NCBI GenBank assembly: GCA_934617425.1
Contig: CAKTUD010000005.1
Span: 62,001-126,000 of the forward strand
Origin: an uncultured Eggerthellaceae bacterium
GTDB taxonomy: Bacteria > Actinomycetota > Coriobacteriia > Coriobacteriales > Eggerthellaceae
Direction of reading: 5' to 3'
Length of the DNA stretch: 64,000 bases
Below, piece after piece: positions 1 through 8,752 of this stretch. The position numbers and the translations under genes are program-made. Every line of letters starts with the position of its first letter. The stretch's first letter is position 1. The notes beneath the pieces are model-generated. The model ran no database searches. It was given only the letters and a program-made list of their open reading frames with translations, and had not been told where the DNA came from.

Positions 1-1794
1 GATGCCCACCTCTATCACGGTGGTCGCCACAAGCACCTGGGTTTCCCCTGCGGCAAAACGCTGCATGACAGCTTGCTTTTCCCCCGCGGAAAGCTTTCCA
101 TGTAGCAACTCGACCTTATAGTCGACAAAGGTCTTCGATTGCAGGAATCGAGCATGCGCCGCAGCCGCGGCCACGTCTTCACCTTGCATGTCGCAATCCG
201 CCTCGATGCTTATGTCGCCGTATTCGGAAACACCGTCGGAAGAATCTCGCGCGCCCCCATCGTTATGACGGGAAATCTCACCCGAAAACGATTTACCGAT
301 CAACGGACATACGACGTACACCTGCTCTCCCCGGTCAAGCGCTTCGAGTGCGGCATCGTAAGCTTCGCCTTTGAGTGTACGCGGATGAACGGTAGTAGTT
401 CGCCTCGCCGAGTCGTTAGGGCGGCGACGCAGATACGAAAGCGTCAAATTGCCGAAAAGCGCGAGCGCCAACGTGCGCGGAATGGGCGTCGCCGTCAAGA
501 AGAGCGCGTCGGGATTGTCGCCTTTCGCCAAGAGAGCAGCGCGCTGATCGACGCCGAAGCGCTGCTGTTCATCGATAACTGCAAGCGTCAGGTTCTTGAA
601 TGCGACAGAAGGCTCGATGATGGCATGGGTGCCGATAAGCACCGTGATCTCGCCTGCGGCAACGCGGCGGAGAATATCCGCCTTCGTCGCATCAGCGGTA
701 GAGCCGGTAAGGACATCCCACGTAATACTCGCTTCATCGAACAACGCGCCCAGGCTTTCTGCATGCTGCCTGGCTAAAAGCTCAGTCGGCGCCATGAGCG
801 CCGCTTGCGTGCCCGTATCTGCGCAAGCAGCCAACGCGAATGCGGCAACCGCAGTCTTGCCGGTACCGACATCGCCAAGCAACATATGATTTGCGGCTTT
901 CGGCGCCGCCAACCGCTCGAAAATCTCGGCGCGAGCCGTCATCTGCTCTTCGGTAAGATTAAACGGCAAAGCAGCCTCGAGTGCCGCCATATGTGCGCCG
1001 CCAATGACATGCGAGCAAGCGGACTTGCCCTCGCTTCGCTTCTCGCTGTTTATCATAAGGGTGATTTGCAGCAAAAGAAGCTCTTCGTAAACCAAGCGAC
1101 GACGCGCCTGCGCTTGCTCGGCCATGCTCTGCGGAAAATGAATGCAGGAAAGCGCCGTTTGCTTGCTCATCAGGCGATACTTCAAGCGCAGGTCGAGCGG
1201 CAACGGATCGAGCAGGCCGCGCGTCGCGTCGAGGGCATTGGAAACAAGACGCCGCATCATAGCCGCCGATATCTTCTCGGTGGCGAAATGCACGGGAATA
1301 ATCACGCCCGTCGCCTCGGCATCTTGATCGAGTATCTCCAAATACGGATTGATCATGCGTTTGAATCCGTAATCGAATTCAAGTTTGCCCGCAACGGCGA
1401 CCGTCACGCCCGGCCGTAGCTTATCAGCAAGCCACACTTGACGAAACATGGTGAGCATCAACGTACCCGTGCCATCCACGAGCGTGATTTCGACCAGCGG
1501 CACACGCTTCGGACGCTTTACCTCGACCTTGTATACCCGACCGCGAATAGTGCACGTGTTGCCGATACGCGCATCGGCAACGGTCGAAACCGTCGACATG
1601 TCGACATAACGATGAGGGAAATGCGTGAGCAGATCACGAACCGTTTCGATGTGCAGCTTGGCAAGCACGCTCGCCCGAGCAGGGCTTATCAGCTTCACTC
1701 GCGTAACGGGCTCGTCGAGCAGCAAAGTGGACGCAAGACGCGCCTCCAACCCTTTGGCGGTTTGCGAATCACCTGGCTGAAAGCGCGTCGACAT
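1..1794 (-). CDS. recG: ATP-dependent DNA helicase RecG (partial, C-terminus outside window)
   Basis: Reading the minus strand from ATG at 1794 gives about 598 residues with no stop before the window edge, so the C-terminal part is missing. RecG remodels stalled replication forks and Holliday junctions. An N-terminal wedge/OB region is followed by a Walker A of the form GDVGTGKT near residue 307 and a helicase motif II written DEQQRFGV near residue 406 (many RecG have DEQH). A TATPIPRTLAL motif follows. An in-frame stop lies just upstream of the chosen ATG. The gene follows fakA by 26 bases and is probably the last of an asp23-fakA-recG operon, an arrangement known from Gram-positive bacteria. 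Confidence 0.95.
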   Translation of the reverse strand, partial: MSTRFQPGDSQTAKGLEARLASTLLLDEPVTRVKLISPARASVLAKLHIETVRDLLTHFPHRYVDMSTVSTVADARIGNTCTIRGRVYKVEVKRPKRVPLVEITLVDGTGTLMLTMFRQVWLADKLRPGVTVAVAGKLEFDYGFKRMINPYLEILDQDAEATGVIIPVHFATEKISAAMMRRLVSNALDATRGLLDPLPLDLRLKYRLMSKQTALSCIHFPQSMAEQAQARRRLVYEELLLLQITLMINSEKRSEGKSACSHVIGGAHMAALEAALPFNLTEEQMTARAEIFERLAAPKAANHMLLGDVGTGKTAVAAFALAACADTGTQAALMAPTELLARQHAESLGALFDEASITWDVLTGSTADATKADILRRVAAGEITVLIGTHAIIEPSVAFKNLTLAVIDEQQRFGVDQRAALLAKGDNPDALFLTATPIPRTLALALFGNLTLSYLRRRPNDSARRTTTVHPRTLKGEAYDAALEALDRGEQVYVVCPLIGKSFSGEISRHNDGGARDSSDGVSEYGDISIEADCDMQGEDVAAAAAHARFLQSKTFVDYKVELLHGKLSAGEKQAVMQRFAAGETQVLVATTVIEVGI

Positions 1795-1820
1795 ACGATT
1801 TTCTGGTTATAGGATTGCGA

Positions 1821-3461
1821 TTACTCGATAGAGAACACGACGGGATAGAGGGGCTGGTCGCCTCGCTGCTTATCCACTTCCAAGTCCTCGAACTTACCCA
1901 CAACCGCCAAAGCCAAAGCGTCGAGGTCATCATCGGAGAAATCCTCCCCTGCAAGGATGGTCATGGTGTCGGCATCTTCGGCCCCCATGACGTCGAGCAG
2001 ATTCATGACAACATCGGCAACAGCGTTGCCGACAGCCTCGATGGACCCATCGGCGATACCGATAACATCGCCCGCAGCGATAGGATTGTTGTGCGCATCG
2101 TGCGAATCTTTGATGGCAGTGGTGACCTCGCCGGTCTTCACGTCGGCGAACGAGTCGGTCATAGCCTCGATATTCTCCTCGATCGACGCCTCTTCGTCAA
2201 AGCCGAACATCGCAGCAAACGCCTGCGGCACGCTCTTGGTGGGAACAACCCCGCACGCGACCTCAGCGAGGTCGGCGGCGCTGTTGGCGGCCATGATGAT
2301 GTTCGAGTTGTTCGGCAAGATGATGACGTTGTCGGCATTCGTCTGACCGATGGCATCAAGCAAATCCTTCGTGGACGGATTCATGGTCTGGCCGCCCGAA
2401 ACGACCACGTCGATGCCCAGGCTCTTCAGGATCTTCGCGTTGCCTTCGCCCGCGGCGACGGCAACGAAGCCGTAAGGCTTACGCTCGGCAGAAGCTGCCG
2501 ACTCTTCGGCCAAAGCCTCGGTACGTGCAGCGCTTTGCAGCTGCATATTGTGGATATGGACCTCGGAAATCTGCGCATCATGCGTAAGGAACCAACCAAG
2601 CACCTGATCGGGGCGGTTGGAATGCACATGAACCTTGAAATTGGGGTGCATGCCGACCATGAGATCGCAATCGCCCATCGTGGGCAAAAATTCCTTCGCC
2701 GCATCGACGTCAACCACATCGGAATGAACCAAAAATTCGGTGCAGTAGCGATACTTCGAGCCTTCCCAATCGTTTATCTGCTCGATAGCCACTTTGGGCT
2801 CGGAAGCGCGAGAAATAGAAAGCTCGTCACCCAACTGCCCGTCCCTACCCGTAAGAGCCGACACGAAGGCATCGAGCAAGATAGCCAGACCGTAGCCACC
2901 GGCATCGACGACGTTGTTCTCCTTTAGCACAGGTAAGAAATCAGGGGTACGCTGAACCGATGCGTAAGCCTCGGTGACCACCGCATCCATCGCCTCGACG
3001 GCGGAGAATTTCTTTTTGCGTGCATGTTTGGCAGCGTTGGCGGTGTCGCGCAAAACAGTGAGGATCGTGCCCTCGACAGGCTTGCGAACAGCCTGGAAAG
3101 CCACATCGACGGCCTTGGCGAAAGCAGCGGCGATGGTTTCGGCGGAGATTTCCTCCGCGTCAACCGAACCCTCGCACAAACCGCGAAGAATCTGCGAGGT
3201 GATAACCCCCGAATTGCCGCGCGCGCCCATGAGGGCGCCCGTGGTGATGGCCTTGCATATATCAGCCCCATCGGCGCCGATGGGGAGCGCCGCGAGGTTT
3301 TTCACCACCGACTCGATGGTAAGCGACATGTTGGTGCCGGTATCGCCGTCGGGAACGGGGAACACGTTCAGACGGTTGATTTCGTCCTTGCGACCCGTCA
3401 GCGTTTTGCTCGCCGCGGCGATAGCGTTGAGAATGTCGTTGACGGAATAAGATTCTGACAT
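1821..3461 (-). CDS. fakA: FakA-type fatty acid kinase / DAK2 domain protein (YloV family)
   Basis: A protein of 546 residues. The N-terminal DAK2 (dihydroxyacetone-kinase-like, ATP-binding) domain is marked by NVFPVPDGDTGTNM at residues 32-45 and by a later MGARGNSGVITSQ motif. The C-terminal half resembles the DegV-like part of the YloV family. In Firmicutes FakA phosphorylates fatty acids presented by FakB for phospholipid synthesis; transfer of that role here is inferred from family and context. Start ATG at 3461 has a GAGAGG ribosome site nine bases upstream. It lies between an Asp23-family gene and recG, the classical neighbourhood. No fakB is in the window. Confidence 0.88.
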   Translation of the reverse strand: MSESYSVNDILNAIAAASKTLTGRKDEINRLNVFPVPDGDTGTNMSLTIESVVKNLAALPIGADGADICKAITTGALMGARGNSGVITSQILRGLCEGSVDAEEISAETIAAAFAKAVDVAFQAVRKPVEGTILTVLRDTANAAKHARKKKFSAVEAMDAVVTEAYASVQRTPDFLPVLKENNVVDAGGYGLAILLDAFVSALTGRDGQLGDELSISRASEPKVAIEQINDWEGSKYRYCTEFLVHSDVVDVDAAKEFLPTMGDCDLMVGMHPNFKVHVHSNRPDQVLGWFLTHDAQISEVHIHNMQLQSAARTEALAEESAASAERKPYGFVAVAAGEGNAKILKSLGIDVVVSGGQTMNPSTKDLLDAIGQTNADNVIILPNNSNIIMAANSAADLAEVACGVVPTKSVPQAFAAMFGFDEEASIEENIEAMTDSFADVKTGEVTTAIKDSHDAHNNPIAAGDVIGIADGSIEAVGNAVADVVMNLLDVMGAEDADTMTILAGEDFSDDDLDALALAVVGKFEDLEVDKQRGDQPLYPVVFSIE

Positions 3462-3495
3462 TGTCGAAAGCCTCTCTTAAGCTTGCTAGAGCTTG

Positions 3496-3843
3496 CTACT
3501 TGCGAACTTTTACACCCTTGACGTGCACATCTACGCCGTCAAGCGGCACACGCGCATATTCCTTCAAAACGAAGGAGACCTGATCGACAAGGTTTTGGGA
3601 AACGGTGTTGATGTTGATGCCGTACTCGATAACCACGTAAAGATCGACATGGATGCCATCGGGAGTGGTGTCGATGACGACGCCGCGACGAAGGCGCCCT
3701 GCGGGGAGAAGCTTGGTTATGCCCTCGGCATCGGAAGGTGCGGTCATGCCGACCACGCCATAGCATTCGGAAGCAGCATGGCCGACCATATCGGCAAGCA
3801 CGTCATTTGCCACATGCAATTTACCCGAAATCGGTGCGCTCAT
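3496..3843 (-). CDS. Asp23/Gls24 family envelope stress protein (YloU-like)
   Basis: A 115-residue protein of the Asp23/Gls24 (DUF322) family, recognised from the opening MSAPISGKLHVANDVLADMVG, the central GVVIDTTPDGIHVDLYVVIEYG and the C-terminal VHVKGVKV. These are small proteins of the cell periphery associated with envelope homeostasis. The copy beside fakA is conserved in Gram-positive bacteria and is the first gene of the fakA-recG unit here. No signal peptide or membrane segment is seen. The divergent neighbour is rpmB, also typical of this locus. Confidence 0.88.
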   Translation of the reverse strand: MSAPISGKLHVANDVLADMVGHAASECYGVVGMTAPSDAEGITKLLPAGRLRRGVVIDTTPDGIHVDLYVVIEYGININTVSQNLVDQVSFVLKEYARVPLDGVDVHVKGVKVRK

Positions 3844-3897
3844 GGAAACATCCTTTCAAAAGCCCCTATGGGCATCGTCTTGTTCCGATACCCGTAA

Positions 3898-3903
3898 AGT
3901 ATA
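3898..3903 (-). promoter_or_regulatory. Possible -10 box of the asp23-fakA-recG operon
   Basis: TATACT on the minus strand, preceded by GGT, about 55 bases before the Asp23-family start. I do not see a good -35 at the right distance, so this is tentative. Confidence 0.3.
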
Positions 3904-3968
3904 ACCCCAAGCAACATGCGGCCACCTATGAGACAGTTGTGGAGCCGCTGATAATACATGAAATATTC

Positions 3969-3998
3969 TTGTGAACCCTTATGCGCCTGTGATATAGT
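3969..3998 (+). promoter_or_regulatory. Promoter of rpmB
   Basis: TTGTGA at 3969-3974 and TATAGT at 3993-3998 are separated by 18 bases, a good vegetative sigma-70-type arrangement. Transcription would begin near 4005 and give a leader of about 60 bases before the rpmB ATG at 4066. Confidence 0.6.
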
Positions 3999-4065
3999 TT
4001 TAGGGCTGTGATTGTTAATCAACGACGCTGAGTCGTGCACAAACGTGTAAATGGAGTGATACAAA

Positions 4066-4257
4066 ATGTCTAAGATTTGCGAAGTATGCGGTAAGAAGCC
4101 TTCTTTCGGCCGCAACGTCAGCCATTCGCATCGCGTTTCCAGCCGCATGTTCCGTCCGAACATCCAGAAGGTAACCATCAAGGAAGACAACGGTCGCGTT
4201 CGCAAGGCAAACGTGTGCACCAGCTGCCTGAAGGCCGGCAAGGTTACGCGCGCGTAA
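4066..4257 (+). CDS. rpmB: 50S ribosomal protein L28
   Basis: A 63-residue L28. It begins MSKICEVCGKKP and carries cysteine pairs at C5/C8 and C51/C54, the zinc-binding form of L28. The conserved GRNVSHSHRVSSRMFRPN core is present. It is a single-gene transcription unit with its own promoter and two hairpins downstream. The position divergent from the Asp23-fakA genes is conserved in Gram-positive bacteria. Confidence 0.97.
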   Translation: MSKICEVCGKKPSFGRNVSHSHRVSSRMFRPNIQKVTIKEDNGRVRKANVCTSCLKAGKVTRA

Positions 4258-4281
4258 CAGCCGATTTCTTTTGTATTTCCA

Positions 4282-4305
4282 AAGCCCGCCTTCGTGCGGG
4301 CTTTT
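4282..4305 (+). terminator. Intrinsic terminator of rpmB
   Basis: AAGCCCGC, a short loop and GCGGGCTT form a hairpin followed by TTCTTGTTT, about 25 bases after the rpmB stop. Confidence 0.85.
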
Positions 4306-4318
4306 CTTGTTTGCAAAA

Positions 4319-4363
4319 AAAGAGCGGGTTGAGCGAAAATTTCTTCGCTCAACCCGCTCTTTT
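4319..4363 (-). terminator. Bidirectional terminator between rpmB and the zinc-ribbon gene
   Basis: A perfect 17-bp stem (4321-4337 with 4344-4360, six-base loop) flanked by an A run on the left and TTTT on the right. It can end transcription from both sides of this convergent pair. Confidence 0.85.
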
Positions 4364-4376
4364 AACCCTTGAATGG

Positions 4377-5096
4377 TTACTCAATAACCAGAAGGCGTTT
4401 GCAATTAGGGCAAACACCGAGCGGCGCCGCGGCCTTAAGCTCAATCAAGCGGCCGCCGTCGATGCTGCTTCGGCAAATACCGCATTTGTCATCATTCAAC
4501 TTGCCGATAGCGACGCCGCCGGTATGGCGAGCGGTCTCTTGATAGAGCTTCGCCAAATCCGCAGGCAACGCTGAAATCTGCTTCTCGCGCACTGCAGACA
4601 TCTCCGACAAATCCTTTAACAAGCTCGCGCTCTGTTCGTCGTAAGAAGCCTTGGTCTTTTCTTCATCGGCGCCGACCACGGCGACCGCCTTATCGAATTG
4701 CGCCTGAATCGATTCTATCTTGGAAACCTCTTCGGCCAGCTCGGTAAGCTTTTTGTCGAGTTCTTCCCTGCGCTTGGCAAACCCGCTCATCTCTTTGGAG
4801 TGCGATTCGACGCTGCGATAATCGGCTCCAGCATTATCGATAAGCTCTTGCGCATGACGTTGCTTATCGGCAAGCATCCCATCCTCGGTGGAAAGGCGGG
4901 TGATGTCGGCTTCTACGCGCTTTTGCATGGCGTCGACCTGCGCGCGTTTGGCATCAAGCGCGGCATGTTTGGCTTTAAGCTCGTTCATCTTCGCGATTTG
5001 GGGCAATTCGGCGAGTTCTTTTTTCGTTCGTATGATATCGACGTCAGTTGCCTGCAACTTCAGCATCCTCGCAAGATCTTCGTGCTTAGCCTGCAT
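4377..5096 (-). CDS. Coiled-coil protein with C-terminal C4 zinc ribbon (DUF164 / CT398-like)
   Basis: 239 residues from the ATG at 5096, chosen because AAAGAGG lies six bases upstream; an upstream in-frame start at 5141 would add an unlikely 15 residues. Most of the protein is a charged heptad-like coiled coil (about residues 10-180). The C-terminus holds a zinc ribbon with C205, C208, C229 and C232. This matches the C4-type zinc-ribbon family seen in Chlamydia CT398 and actinobacterial homologues, which has been linked to secretion or RNA-related roles elsewhere but has no settled function. It is followed by a strong terminator. Confidence 0.8.
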   Translation of the reverse strand: MQAKHEDLARMLKLQATDVDIIRTKKELAELPQIAKMNELKAKHAALDAKRAQVDAMQKRVEADITRLSTEDGMLADKQRHAQELIDNAGADYRSVESHSKEMSGFAKRREELDKKLTELAEEVSKIESIQAQFDKAVAVVGADEEKTKASYDEQSASLLKDLSEMSAVREKQISALPADLAKLYQETARHTGGVAIGKLNDDKCGICRSSIDGGRLIELKAAAPLGVCPNCKRLLVIE

Positions 5097-5230
5097 ACGC
5101 GCCTCTTTCTCCCGTATTCCCGCGTGCAATCGCGCAAACAAAATCCAGATAGCATTTTATCGCCAATGAGCAACTGGCGCCACCGATTCTCAAAATGTTA
5201 ACGCAGGGTAATACCCCATACGCAATAAAA

Positions 5231-5258
5231 CGGCCGCCCGAAAAACCGAGCAGCCGCT
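5231..5258 (-). terminator. Terminator after the cysteine desulfurase gene
   Basis: On the minus strand a GC-rich stem (CGGCTGCTCGG with CGGGCGGCCG, one G-T pair and few mismatches) is followed by TTTTATTG, just after the stop at 5265. Confidence 0.7.
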
Positions 5259-5264
5259 TAAAGA

Positions 5265-6485
5265 TCATTTCCAATCGAGACATTTCTTAAACGCCAACAA
5301 GAAAGCCTCGATGTCGTCGAGCGTAGTGAAACGCCCTATCGAGATGCGCAAAGCCCCATAGGCTTTATCGGAGCTTATCCCCATAGCGCGCAGCACATGG
5401 CTCGCCGAAAGCGAATGCGACGAGCACGCCGAACCACCCGAAACGCCAAAACCCATCATGTCCAAACGTAAAACGAGCGTTTCGCTCTCAAAGCCATCGA
5501 CAAGCACGTGCACGATGTTGGGCAGGAAATCGCCTCCCTGCCCAGAGTTCACATCCACCGTAGGCGACACCGCAGGGATCTTCGCAAGCTCGGCATACAG
5601 CCAATCACGCAGCTTGGCCTCGCGAGCGCTTTCCGCTGCCACGTTTTCGCAGGCTACGCGACTAGCCGCAGCGAATCCCACGATGCCGCAAACGTTTTGC
5701 GTGCCCGAGCGCCTACCTTCCTCTTGCCCACCGCCGCCAAGAAACTGATCGATTGCCGTGCGCGCTTTCAGATACAAAGCGCCGACGCCTTTGGGGCCGC
5801 AAATCTTGTGAGCGGAAAACGACGCAGCATCGACCGCAAGCGCCTGGACGTCGATAGGAACCTTGCCAAGCGCCTGCGTTGCGTCGGTATGGAAAAGAGC
5901 TCCGACGCTATGGGCGACCCTTGCAAGGCGGGCAATGGGCTGTATGCTGCCTACCTCGCTGTTGGCCATCTGCACCGAAACCATGACGGTGTCGGAATCC
6001 ATAGATTCTTGCAAATCTTGTTCACGGATGAACCCACGGGCATCAGGAGCCAGATAGGTAACGCGCCAACCCATTTGCTCGAGCTTTTTGGCAGGAACAA
6101 GCACCGCCTCGTGCTCGATCGCCGTGGTGATGAAATGCGGGACGAACTCGTCCTCGCGCAGACCGCGCGAACGGCGCAAGCTATCGGCATAAGCCGTCGC
6201 CACGCCCAACAAGGCCGTGTTATCGGATTCCGTAGCCCCCGAGGTGAAGATGATCTCGTTGGGACGCGAGGCATTCAGATCGGCAGCGATCGATCGACGA
6301 GCATGTTCCATCGCTTCGAATGCGGCGCGACCAGGTGCATGCAGTGAATTTGCATTGCCGCCAACGACGATGTTGACGCGCCCGGGCACCATATACGGAG
6401 CCATAGCCGAAGCAGCCTCCTCGCAAAGCGGCGCGGTTGCCGCCCAGTCTAGGTAAACGTAGTCGTCAGGTACCTGAATAGCCAT
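5265..6485 (-). CDS. Cysteine desulfurase, NifS/IscS family
   Basis: A 406-residue class V aminotransferase-fold enzyme that removes sulfur from L-cysteine for Fe-S clusters or tRNA thiolation. Visible landmarks are TSGATESDN (81-89), the substrate-binding H125, the PLP lysine K227 in SAHKICGPKG and the persulfide cysteine C354 in SGGSACSSHS. No IscU or MnmA gene is adjacent, so the acceptor is unknown. Its ATG overlaps the stop of rpe in TAATG, implying translational coupling. Confidence 0.93.
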   Translation of the reverse strand: MAIQVPDDYVYLDWAATAPLCEEAASAMAPYMVPGRVNIVVGGNANSLHAPGRAAFEAMEHARRSIAADLNASRPNEIIFTSGATESDNTALLGVATAYADSLRRSRGLREDEFVPHFITTAIEHEAVLVPAKKLEQMGWRVTYLAPDARGFIREQDLQESMDSDTVMVSVQMANSEVGSIQPIARLARVAHSVGALFHTDATQALGKVPIDVQALAVDAASFSAHKICGPKGVGALYLKARTAIDQFLGGGGQEEGRRSGTQNVCGIVGFAAASRVACENVAAESAREAKLRDWLYAELAKIPAVSPTVDVNSGQGGDFLPNIVHVLVDGFESETLVLRLDMMGFGVSGGSACSSHSLSASHVLRAMGISSDKAYGALRISIGRFTTLDDIEAFLLAFKKCLDWK

Positions 6486-7180
6486 TATGCAAGCGCCTTC
6501 TCACGCGCATCGTCTGCAACCTGCTTGATCTCATGTATCGCAGCCGCCATATCATCGGCACCGAAAACCGCGCTGCCGCACACCAGCACATCGGCGCCCG
6601 CCGAAGCGACGCGGGCCGCGGTTTTCATCCCGATACCGCCATCGACCTGCACCAAAAGCTTGTCGTTGCCAGCGGCGCGCGCCATTTGCACCACTTCGGC
6701 AACTTTATCCTCTGAGCCTTCAATGTAGCTTTGCCCCGAAAATCCCGGCTCGACGCTCATGATAAGAACCATGTCCAAATCGGCGATGACGGGAGCCAGT
6801 ACCGAAACCGGCGTCTTGGGTTTCACGGAAAGCGCAGCTTTGATACCGGCCTCGTGGATGATTCGCACAGCCTCCTTCATACCCGCCTCGTCAAGAGGCT
6901 CGGCATGAACAGTAATCGAGTCGCATCCGGCTTTGGTAAACCACGCAAGCTGCTCGAGAGGGTTGGATATCATCAAATGGACGTCCAACGGAAGCTCGGC
7001 GATGGCTTTCAGCTGTTTGATGATGGGAACGCCCATGGTAAGATTGGGCACGAAATGACCATCCATGACATCGACGTGAATAACCTGAGCGCCGCCTTCG
7101 GTTATGGCGCGAATATCATCGCCCAAAGCGAGGAAATTCGCCGAGAGGATGGACGGGGCGATTTTAACCGGCTCGAACAT
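6485..7180 (-). CDS. rpe: Ribulose-phosphate 3-epimerase
   Basis: 231 residues. It interconverts ribulose 5-phosphate and xylulose 5-phosphate in the pentose phosphate pathway. The TIM-barrel signature HVDVMDGHFVPNLTMG (35-50) supplies metal ligands H35 and D37, and a later QVDGGI motif carries the other catalytic aspartate. The start ATG has AGGAGC four bases upstream. It is the first gene of a two-gene unit with the cysteine desulfurase and is divergent from the alkyltransferase-like gene. Confidence 0.95.
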   Translation of the reverse strand: MFEPVKIAPSILSANFLALGDDIRAITEGGAQVIHVDVMDGHFVPNLTMGVPIIKQLKAIAELPLDVHLMISNPLEQLAWFTKAGCDSITVHAEPLDEAGMKEAVRIIHEAGIKAALSVKPKTPVSVLAPVIADLDMVLIMSVEPGFSGQSYIEGSEDKVAEVVQMARAAGNDKLLVQVDGGIGMKTAARVASAGADVLVCGSAVFGADDMAAAIHEIKQVADDAREKALA

Positions 7181-7261
7181 TAAAGCTCCTAGTAGAATCG
7201 TTATTATCGAATCAGCTAAGTTGCTATTCTACTTCACCTGCAGGCAACGGAGGTCAGCGGC

Positions 7262-7723
7262 GTGCATTACTTCTTCTACTCCACACCCCACGGCCCCATC
7301 ACCATCGCGGCGAATAGCACCGGCGTGACAGCGGTTTTGTTCGGCAGGCATCGTCTCGAAGGTTCGAACAAGCCCACGGCTCTCACCAACAAGGCCGCGA
7401 CGCAGATACAGGAATACTTCGCAGGAAAGCGTTTCGCCTTCGACCTGCCGCTTGATCAAAACGGCAGCGCCTTTCAGAAAAGCGTCTGGCAGCAGGTGGC
7501 GGCTATACCGTACGGATCAACCTGCACCGCCGCCGACATCGCTCGCATGATCGGCCATGCGAGCTCTCATCGATCGGTCGGGGCAGCTTTGGCAGCGAAT
7601 CACATAGCCATCCTGGTTCCCGAGCATCGCGTCGTCACCGCCTCGGGAAAGGCAATCGGCACCGGACACGACGCTTTGGTACGCAACGGCCTTTTGACTT
7701 TCGAACGTCGGACGCTATCCTAA
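7262..7723 (+). CDS. Ogt/MGMT-family protein lacking the catalytic cysteine
   Basis: 153 residues with the two-domain layout of methylated-DNA-protein cysteine methyltransferases. The DNA-binding domain keeps PYG (83-85), the arginine finger R104 in SSHRSVGAAL and N113. The active-site motif, PCHRV in the family, is PEHRV here: codon GAG at 7622-7624 gives E121. Without the cysteine it cannot accept an alkyl group by the known mechanism. It may act like the alkyltransferase-like (ATL) proteins that bind O6-alkylguanine and flag it for repair, though those usually have Trp there and are shorter. Convergent with gpsA; single gene. Confidence 0.85.
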   Translation: MHYFFYSTPHGPITIAANSTGVTAVLFGRHRLEGSNKPTALTNKAATQIQEYFAGKRFAFDLPLDQNGSAFQKSVWQQVAAIPYGSTCTAADIARMIGHASSHRSVGAALAANHIAILVPEHRVVTASGKAIGTGHDALVRNGLLTFERRTLS

Positions 7724-7756
7724 AAAACGACGCATCCGACGCGGCGAATATTCGAA

Positions 7757-8752
7757 TTAGTAGAACTCGGGCTTGAGAGAGCGCTCGAAAAGCTTTTCGG
7801 CCACTTTTTCAGCAGGAACTGCATCCCAAACGATTGCATGCACGGCATCGGCGATCGGCAACTCAACCTCATAACGATCGGACAAAACCCTCAAGGTCTT
7901 GCAGGCAAGAGCGCCTTCGGCAACCATGTGCGTCTCGGCTTCGAACTGCGCCACGGTCTCGCCTTTGGCGAGACGCTCGCCAAAACGACGATTGCGCGAA
8001 TGCTGCGAGGTGCACGTTACGATAAGATCCCCCGCGCCCGCAAGGCCAAGGCATGTCATGGGGTCGCCGCCCGCTTTGGCAACCAAACGCCCCATTTCAG
8101 CCAGGCCACGCGTCATCAACATGGCGGCGGTATTGTCGCCATAGCCCAAACCGTACGAAAGACCCACGGCGATGGCGATGACATTCTTGAAAGCCGCGCA
8201 CAACTCCACCCCCGTCACATCGGTTGATGTGTACACGCGGAAAGCCGAGGACGCAAACACGTCGCGGAAAAGTTCCGCGGTCTCTTTAAAAGAGCTTGCA
8301 ACAACCGTCGCGGAAGGCACGCTGTGGATAACTTCCTCGGCATGCGTCGGACCGCAAAGCGCAGCAAGCCGATCTTTATTGCCCAGCTCGTCTTCAAATA
8401 CCTCGACGGGAAGCATGCCAGTGATGTCCTCAACGCCCTTCGAAAGAATGACGATGGGAAAATCGTCATCCACCAAACCGGAAAAAGCACGCGCCGTGCC
8501 GCGCATGAGCTTGGAAGGAGTAACGACAACGGCAGCATTCGCGCGCGCGAGCGCATCATGCAACGAAGTGGTGGCCACAACGTCGTTGTTCAGCGTCCAT
8601 TCGCTTAGATAATCGGGGTTTTTGTGCTCGGCATTGATTGCACGGGCAACTTCGCCGCGGCGAGCCCACAAGCTCACGTTATTCCCATTGCCAGCAACCA
8701 AGTTGGCAACGGCAGTGCCCCACGAACCAGCGCCGATGACAGCGACCTTCAT
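7757..8752 (-). CDS. gpsA: NAD(P)-dependent glycerol-3-phosphate dehydrogenase
   Basis: 331 residues. It reduces dihydroxyacetone phosphate to sn-glycerol 3-phosphate, the backbone of phospholipids. The N-terminal Rossmann motif GAGSWGTA is at 7-14; the catalytic lysine lies in the AAFKNVIAIAVG segment, and the GLAGAGDLIVTC motif is present. It directly abuts plsY, so the product and the first acyltransferase of the pathway are encoded together. It is the last gene of the long scpA-to-gpsA run. Confidence 0.96.
   Translation of the reverse strand: MKVAVIGAGSWGTAVANLVAGNGNNVSLWARRGEVARAINAEHKNPDYLSEWTLNNDVVATTSLHDALARANAAVVVTPSKLMRGTARAFSGLVDDDFPIVILSKGVEDITGMLPVEVFEDELGNKDRLAALCGPTHAEEVIHSVPSATVVASSFKETAELFRDVFASSAFRVYTSTDVTGVELCAAFKNVIAIAVGLSYGLGYGDNTAAMLMTRGLAEMGRLVAKAGGDPMTCLGLAGAGDLIVTCTSQHSRNRRFGERLAKGETVAQFEAETHMVAEGALACKTLRVLSDRYEVELPIADAVHAIVWDAVPAEKVAEKLFERSLKPEFY

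Noticed and set aside
7724..7756. Terminator between the Ogt-like gene and gpsA
   Set aside because: A T6 run is present on the minus strand, but the preceding GCGTCG units are direct repeats and give no stable stem.
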